Shown here piece by piece: positions 59,628 to 64,000 of a stretch of 64,000 nt of DNA. The notes beneath the pieces were generated by a model. That model did no database searches, had not been told where the DNA came from, and saw only the letters and a program-made list of their open reading frames with translations. A program made the translations under genes and the position numbers. The DNA comes from JAPXRI01 sp033813635 (GTDB lineage: Bacteria > Bacillota > Clostridia > Oscillospirales > QAMX01), in contig JAPXRI010000002.1 of assembly GCA_033813635.1 (NCBI GenBank), positions 87,026 to 151,025 of the forward strand, in the 5' to 3' direction. The first letter of the stretch is position 1; each line of letters starts with the position of its first letter.

Positions 59628-61796
59628 ATGGAAAACAGGATACAAAGGCTTGAAAAAGAGCTTTCGGATTATTATTCCTCTGAAAACACGGGAACGGAAA
59701 GGCTGCTTTCTCTAATTGACAAGAGCTATGAAGAGATGAACCGGCTTTCGCCGTGCCGCAGAAAATCGGCGCTACATAAGCTTATAGCCGAAAACAGCGA
59801 CATACGCCTGTTCAGGTATTTCCCGTTTTGGCAGGAACTGCCGGGGGCAAGGGATAGGTTCGACTGGGGCTGCAGGTCATACTGGGGCGGTTATTTTTTC
59901 GATAAAGACGAAAACAACTGGGTATCCGGCGCAAAAAATGCTCTAAAGCATTTATGGGACGAGGGCAGGAAAGCTCTTGTCTGGTCGCCTGTCGGCCGCG
60001 ACCACCACTGTCCGGGTTATGACACAGTGCTTAATAAAGGGCTATTGAGAATAATCTCGGAGGCGGCCGAGCTCCTTGAAAAGACCGACGACGAGCAGAA
60101 AAAGGATTTTTACGCCTCCGTGATCGAGAGCAACCGCGCGCTCCTCTTTCTGTCCGCCAGATTTTCTCGGAAGGCCTATGAGCTTGCGCAAAATGAGGAT
60201 GACATATACGCGAGGCAGAACCTATTGCGGATTGCGGAAGCTTCGATAAGGGTTCCTGCATATCCGGCAGAGAGCTTTTATGAGGCTCTCGCCTGCATAT
60301 ATTTCATACGCGAATCCTACGGGAACTTCGAGGGACTCGGAATGAGCACCTACGGTCATCTTGACCGTATGCTCTATAAATACTATAAAAATGATGTGGA
60401 GAAAGGGGCTCTTACGCGGGAAGAGGCGAAATTCCTCATAAGAGCGTTATTATCATATACGGATGTCCGCTTTGATAAGGCTAACGGCGAGCATGAGACC
60501 TCGACAACCATCGTTATAGGCGGCTGTGACCGCGACGGGAACATTGTTTACAACGAGGTAACGAAAATAATAATCGAGGCCGTAAAAGAGGGCAGATACT
60601 ACGGCACGAAAATTCTCGGCAGGGTGTCCTCAAAGCATCCCCGTGAGTATATTGAGGAGCTTAACAGCATACTGCTTGAAAAAATACCCGTATTTGTATA
60701 TATCAATGACGACGTTGTCATTGGCGCGGAGGTAAAGCACGGCAAGGATATTCATGACGCGAGGCTCTATGTGGGTGGAGGCTGTCATGAAATCGTGCTT
60801 TCAGGTACGGAGGTGGATACGAGAGCGGACGCGTGGCTCAATATGCCCCAGGTATTTTTGAAAACCCTTGCAAAACGCGAATACAGCACCTTTGATGAGC
60901 TTTACGGTGAGTTTTTATCGGACGCAAGAGCGCTGCATGACAGGGTGGCAGAGGCGCGAAACAGCGGTGAAAAATATTGGTCGCGCTATGACCCGGCTCC
61001 GCTCTACTCCTCATCGTTTGAGTCATGTATGCAAAACGGGCGGGATATAACCGCGGGAGGCGCGAAATACAATTCGACTACGCTGGCAATGGTCGGTGTC
61101 GCGACTCTGGTGGACTCGCTGTATTCCATAAAGCGGCTTGTGTTTAACGATAAACGCCTTACCTGCGGAGAGCTTTCGGAGATACTGAACGATAATTTTA
61201 AAGGGAACGAGCTGCTTCGCAGAGAGATAATATACACTCTTCCGAAGCATTTTACCAACAACGAAGAGCTCAATAAGTTTTCGGCGCGGGTGCTGCACGA
61301 TATTTCTGTGACTGTCGGCGGACAAAAAAACGCGCGGGGCGGGAAATACTATCCCGGCTTTTATCCGCACAATTTGTATCTCGAGCTGGGCAAGAATACG
61401 GGAGCGACCCCGGACGGTAGGCTTCGCGGAACGGTTTTTTCAAGGGGTTATTCCCCGAGCGAATTTGTTGAGACAAAGAGTCCTCTTGACCTGATACTCA
61501 GTTTGGAGCATATCGACTTTACGGATTATCCGGAGTCATCCTGCCTGGAGCTGTCGCTGCCGTCGATGGATGGGGATACAGGTAAAAACGCGCTGTATTC
61601 GATAGTTGACGTGTTCATTAAAAACGGCGGATGCACGCTCCAGATAAATATGCTTGGCAGGGAGGCGCTGATTCAGGCAAAGGAAAACCCGGAGGAGCAC
61701 AAGGATATAATCGTAAGAGTATGCGGGTACAGCGAGCGGTTTTACATACTCAGCGATGAATTCAAGGATGAAATCATAGCGAGGGCCATAAGATAG
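59628..61796 (+). CDS. Glycyl radical enzyme of unassigned type
   Basis: This about 722-residue protein belongs to the pyruvate formate-lyase-like family. The catalytic thiyl Cys lies in GGGCHEIVLSG (about residue 390), with Glu two residues later, as in the CxE motif of dehydratases and lyases rather than the Cys-Cys of PFL. The C-terminal radical loop is RVCGYSERF, with the Gly that carries the radical. LQINMLGREALIQA and DEIIARAIR are the usual flanks. It is shorter than typical members (about 790). ATG 59628 follows AAGGTG. No activating radical SAM enzyme is in the window. The substrate is unknown; flanking genes suggest a sugar-derived one. Confidence 0.85.
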   Translation: MENRIQRLEKELSDYYSSENTGTERLLSLIDKSYEEMNRLSPCRRKSALHKLIAENSDIRLFRYFPFWQELPGARDRFDWGCRSYWGGYFFDKDENNWVSGAKNALKHLWDEGRKALVWSPVGRDHHCPGYDTVLNKGLLRIISEAAELLEKTDDEQKKDFYASVIESNRALLFLSARFSRKAYELAQNEDDIYARQNLLRIAEASIRVPAYPAESFYEALACIYFIRESYGNFEGLGMSTYGHLDRMLYKYYKNDVEKGALTREEAKFLIRALLSYTDVRFDKANGEHETSTTIVIGGCDRDGNIVYNEVTKIIIEAVKEGRYYGTKILGRVSSKHPREYIEELNSILLEKIPVFVYINDDVVIGAEVKHGKDIHDARLYVGGGCHEIVLSGTEVDTRADAWLNMPQVFLKTLAKREYSTFDELYGEFLSDARALHDRVAEARNSGEKYWSRYDPAPLYSSSFESCMQNGRDITAGGAKYNSTTLAMVGVATLVDSLYSIKRLVFNDKRLTCGELSEILNDNFKGNELLRREIIYTLPKHFTNNEELNKFSARVLHDISVTVGGQKNARGGKYYPGFYPHNLYLELGKNTGATPDGRLRGTVFSRGYSPSEFVETKSPLDLILSLEHIDFTDYPESSCLELSLPSMDGDTGKNALYSIVDVFIKNGGCTLQINMLGREALIQAKENPEEHKDIIVRVCGYSERFYILSDEFKDEIIARAIR

Positions 61797-61802
61797 ACCC
61801 AT

Positions 61803-61853
61803 AAAAAGTCTGCCGCACCGCTGGTTGATGCGGTGCGGCAGGCTTTTTCTTTT
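61803..61853. terminator. Bidirectional terminator between convergent genes
   Basis: A 12-bp perfect stem (61810-61821 with 61830-61841) has T tracts on both strands; it overlaps the stop of the DUF4838 gene. Confidence 0.85.
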
Positions 61854-63627
61854 AGTGTCCGGCGCGCTGAGTCCAGATATTTGTCTGGATTCCAAAGCGT
61901 TTCTTGTCGGCGTAATATTTTGAAACCGCTTTCTCGTATTCCTTTTTCTCGGCGTCCGTCATTTTGTCTTTGTCATGCGGACGGCAGAAAAGATCCAGGT
62001 ATGTGAGGGATAACTTGGAGCGGCGGATGCGTTCGCGTTCCGCGTCGTCCGATGCCAGCGCTTCGGCCTCATCCCATAAAGCGATAGCCTCGTCAAGCTG
62101 CGGAATAAAGTCGCGCAGATAGGAACCTTTGTATATATCCTGGTAAGCCTGGGGTATGTACGACTCGGACAAGGGGTCGCTGCCCAAAAAAGCGTTATCC
62201 ATTCTTTCAAAGCAGCCCATATGCTTATCGCGCGTCGCGTCGTCAAGCATATGCATATATTTTCTGATGTTACGCCACCCGGCACCGTAATACCCTTCAA
62301 GAAAGTCGCAGATATATGCTTCGTATTCCTCCGCGGACATATAGGGATTCCAGAGAAGACGCGCCAGAACATAGGCCTTCAGATCACCGAGATCGCCTGT
62401 ATAGGTTCCGGGCGTGTCTTCCTCGAATACATGGATTGCGTGGTTATCGGCAAAAAAACGGACATTTTCGCGCAGGATTTCAAAATTCGGGAACGGGGCG
62501 AGGTAGCACGAATAATTGGTCGTATAATCCCAGATTGAAATCTTGTCGCATATATTGCGCCATTCACTAAGCTCGTCTGCGAATTTACCGGCGTTTTGCT
62601 CACAGGAAGCATCGGACAGCGCATGGCGGAAGCAGGCCTCGATCGTACAGTAGCGTATAATCACGTTCTTATGAGGTTTTGTGATTTTCGGTGCTTTGCG
62701 CGTATACTGATATGCAAAGGTCTGAACCAAAACTTTCGGGTATTCGTCCGCTATCGCATCCGCCACGGCGTTTACAAAGCGGAGCAGCAGCCCGGACGGG
62801 CTGCCTTCCTCGGCATCGACAGCCGCGCATTTCTCGCATTGACAGTATCTTGTATTGTCATTCTGCGAGATCTCAACGATATCGGCATCTGGATTCTCAG
62901 AGAGCCACTTTTTAACATTGGCGATCACAATATTTAAAACATCCGGATTTGTAAGGCAGAGCTGACCGCACTCCCGGTCAAAAACATTGCCTGCGGGGAT
63001 CCGTTTTCCGTTGTACAGAGAGTAGTATTCGGGGTGTTCCTCGAAGTATATTTTCGGGTCGCAGAGCCGTTCAAAGGTATGACACCCGCCGATATTTTTT
63101 ATATGTCCGCCGTATTGCTCGATGTCCTTAAAATACCCTGTGTTCATTCCCTCCCACGCGGCAAACGCGGTATCGGAGGTGTGCCCGATCCAATCGGTTC
63201 TGCGCAGCTCAAACGCCGGATTGGAGGCAAACATAAGCCCAGACGGGATATCGCAGTCGCCGTCGAGAAGCCTTTCGACTCCGATCGCGTATTTGCGGAA
63301 GCCTACATATTTTTCGAGGAAGCGGTAGACGGCGTAAAGGGTGCCGCGGTCTATCGCTCCGTACAGATAAAGGTTTTGATCGTCGGTTGAGATGACAAAC
63401 CCGTCGTATTTTATGCCGCTTCTGTCTCCTTTCGCTGCGTTGCCGATAAAAATATTGTACTCCGAGGGCTTCCTGCAGACGGGCAGCGTTTCACCCGAGG
63501 CGGAATAAATGTGCGCGGCAAGCTCGGTTGCGGCGGTGACTTCCGTGGGACTCGCGTCGGACGGAAGAACAATGCTGTATTTTGATATACTGTTCTTGCA
63601 GATCTGAATGGTCTTTTTTAAGCTCAT
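61852..63627 (-). CDS. DUF4838-domain protein (GH20-like N-terminus)
   Basis: This about 591-residue protein has an N-terminal GH20-associated domain (about 1-140, EVTAATELAAHIYSASGE) and the DUF4838 barrel (about 150-420). Marks are CHTFERLCDPKIYFEEHPEY, EISQNDNTRYCQCEKC and HIPVFEEDTPGTYTGDLGD-like residues. These proteins occur beside glycan-degrading genes; activity is not established. ATG 63627 is chosen because GGAG is 9 bases upstream, whereas the ATG at 63636 abuts that site. No signal peptide. Confidence 0.82.
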   Translation of the reverse strand: MSLKKTIQICKNSISKYSIVLPSDASPTEVTAATELAAHIYSASGETLPVCRKPSEYNIFIGNAAKGDRSGIKYDGFVISTDDQNLYLYGAIDRGTLYAVYRFLEKYVGFRKYAIGVERLLDGDCDIPSGLMFASNPAFELRRTDWIGHTSDTAFAAWEGMNTGYFKDIEQYGGHIKNIGGCHTFERLCDPKIYFEEHPEYYSLYNGKRIPAGNVFDRECGQLCLTNPDVLNIVIANVKKWLSENPDADIVEISQNDNTRYCQCEKCAAVDAEEGSPSGLLLRFVNAVADAIADEYPKVLVQTFAYQYTRKAPKITKPHKNVIIRYCTIEACFRHALSDASCEQNAGKFADELSEWRNICDKISIWDYTTNYSCYLAPFPNFEILRENVRFFADNHAIHVFEEDTPGTYTGDLGDLKAYVLARLLWNPYMSAEEYEAYICDFLEGYYGAGWRNIRKYMHMLDDATRDKHMGCFERMDNAFLGSDPLSESYIPQAYQDIYKGSYLRDFIPQLDEAIALWDEAEALASDDAERERIRRSKLSLTYLDLFCRPHDKDKMTDAEKKEYEKAVSKYYADKKRFGIQTNIWTQRAGH

Positions 63628-63879
63628 ATGACTCATCTCCTGTTATTATTTTGTTTTTGTTCTAACCCCTTTCTTATATTTCCGATAGCTATTATGCAAA
63701 ACCCATCGTGTTTTGTCAATAGCATCTTTGACTGATTGTATGCTGCGGTTTAAACATCATTTCGATTAAGACTTTAGCTGCGTAATGCGGGGAGCCGATA
63801 TAGAAAAGATTATCATTATTTTTTACAAAGAAAGCACACAAGTCCGTTTTACTTTGTATTAAGACAGCCGTATTGTGTG
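63628..63879. other. Gap without a gene
   Basis: AT-rich spacer between divergent genes; no other feature seen. Confidence 0.5.
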
Positions 63880-63908
63880 TTGACATATCTGCCGGGTTTT
63901 GATATAGT
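63880..63908 (+). promoter_or_regulatory. Near-consensus promoter of the right-edge gene
   Basis: TTGACA (63880-63885), 17-base spacer, TATAGT (63903-63908). Confidence 0.85.
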
Positions 63909-63932
63909 GGACAAAACTGGAGGTGGCAACTT

Positions 63933-64000
63933 ATGAAAAAAAGCATGCGCGCGGAGGATTTATCGCTGCTCTCGATTTTTCCGGATATACCGCGTGTTAA
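63933..64000 (+). CDS. Right-edge gene, first 22 codons only
   Basis: An ATG at 63933, 8 bases after a strong GGAGGTGG, opens a frame reading MKKSMRAEDLSLLSIFPDIP to the end of the window. The promoter just upstream supports a real gene. Too little is present to name it. Confidence 0.7.
   Translation, partial: MKKSMRAEDLSLLSIFPDIPRV

Noticed and set aside
63716..63946. 76-codon - strand frame at the right edge
   Set aside because: It overlaps a near-consensus + strand promoter and has no ribosome binding site.

Overview
The window looks like chromosome from an anaerobic, endospore-forming member of the Clostridia (Bacillota) with a fairly GC-rich core genome. The evidence is the sporulation block (yabP, yabQ, spoIIGA-sigE-sigG), a Trp T-box leader, an L27 with the Firmicutes N-terminal extension plus its protease Prp, and near-consensus sigma-A promoters. 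I cannot assign a genus. No rRNA or tRNA genes and no CRISPR array were seen.

1-32 kb is mostly housekeeping on the + strand: ylmH, recJ, a RelA/SpoT enzyme, dtd, hemZ, a nucleoside-type deaminase and a lipid-II-type flippase. Then come mazG-hup-rqcP-yabP-yabQ-divIC-yabR, a lone fumarase alpha subunit, lgt-folD, rplU-prp-rpmA, obgE and spoIIGA-sigE-sigG. A calcium-type P-type ATPase and an oadB-oadG pair lie on the - strand at 2-6 kb. A GNAT, a BNR-repeat protein and an FAD oxidoreductase close this part.

32-45.8 kb mixes a second lgt, glycan-degrading genes (GH172-like, GH27, CE15-like), an APC permease whose best start codon is ATA, a UDP-sugar pyrophosphorylase-like gene, a T-box-controlled tryptophan ABC transporter, and smpB close to ssrA (tmRNA).

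45.8-58.3 kb begins exactly at the 3' end of tmRNA. It is visibly more AT-rich and is littered with broken genes: an excisionase-like HTH with a nonsense codon, an ADP-ribosylglycohydrolase with two frameshifts, a glycerol dehydrogenase tail and an unidentified tail. Intact cargo includes two AraC-type regulators, a macro-domain protein, a cell-wall-anchored protein, a TetR module with two identical operators and a six-hairpin glycosidase-like protein. I read it as a decayed island integrated at ssrA; no integrase remains in the window.

58.3-64 kb returns to host-like composition and carries an aldose-epimerase-like protein, an unusual glycyl radical enzyme without an activase, and a DUF4838 protein. 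The most interesting items are the glycyl radical enzyme, the TetR/operator module, a candidate 130-nt small RNA at 19.86-19.99 kb, the hairpin masking the sigG ribosome binding site, and a seven-residue tandem duplication in the sigma-E pro-sequence.
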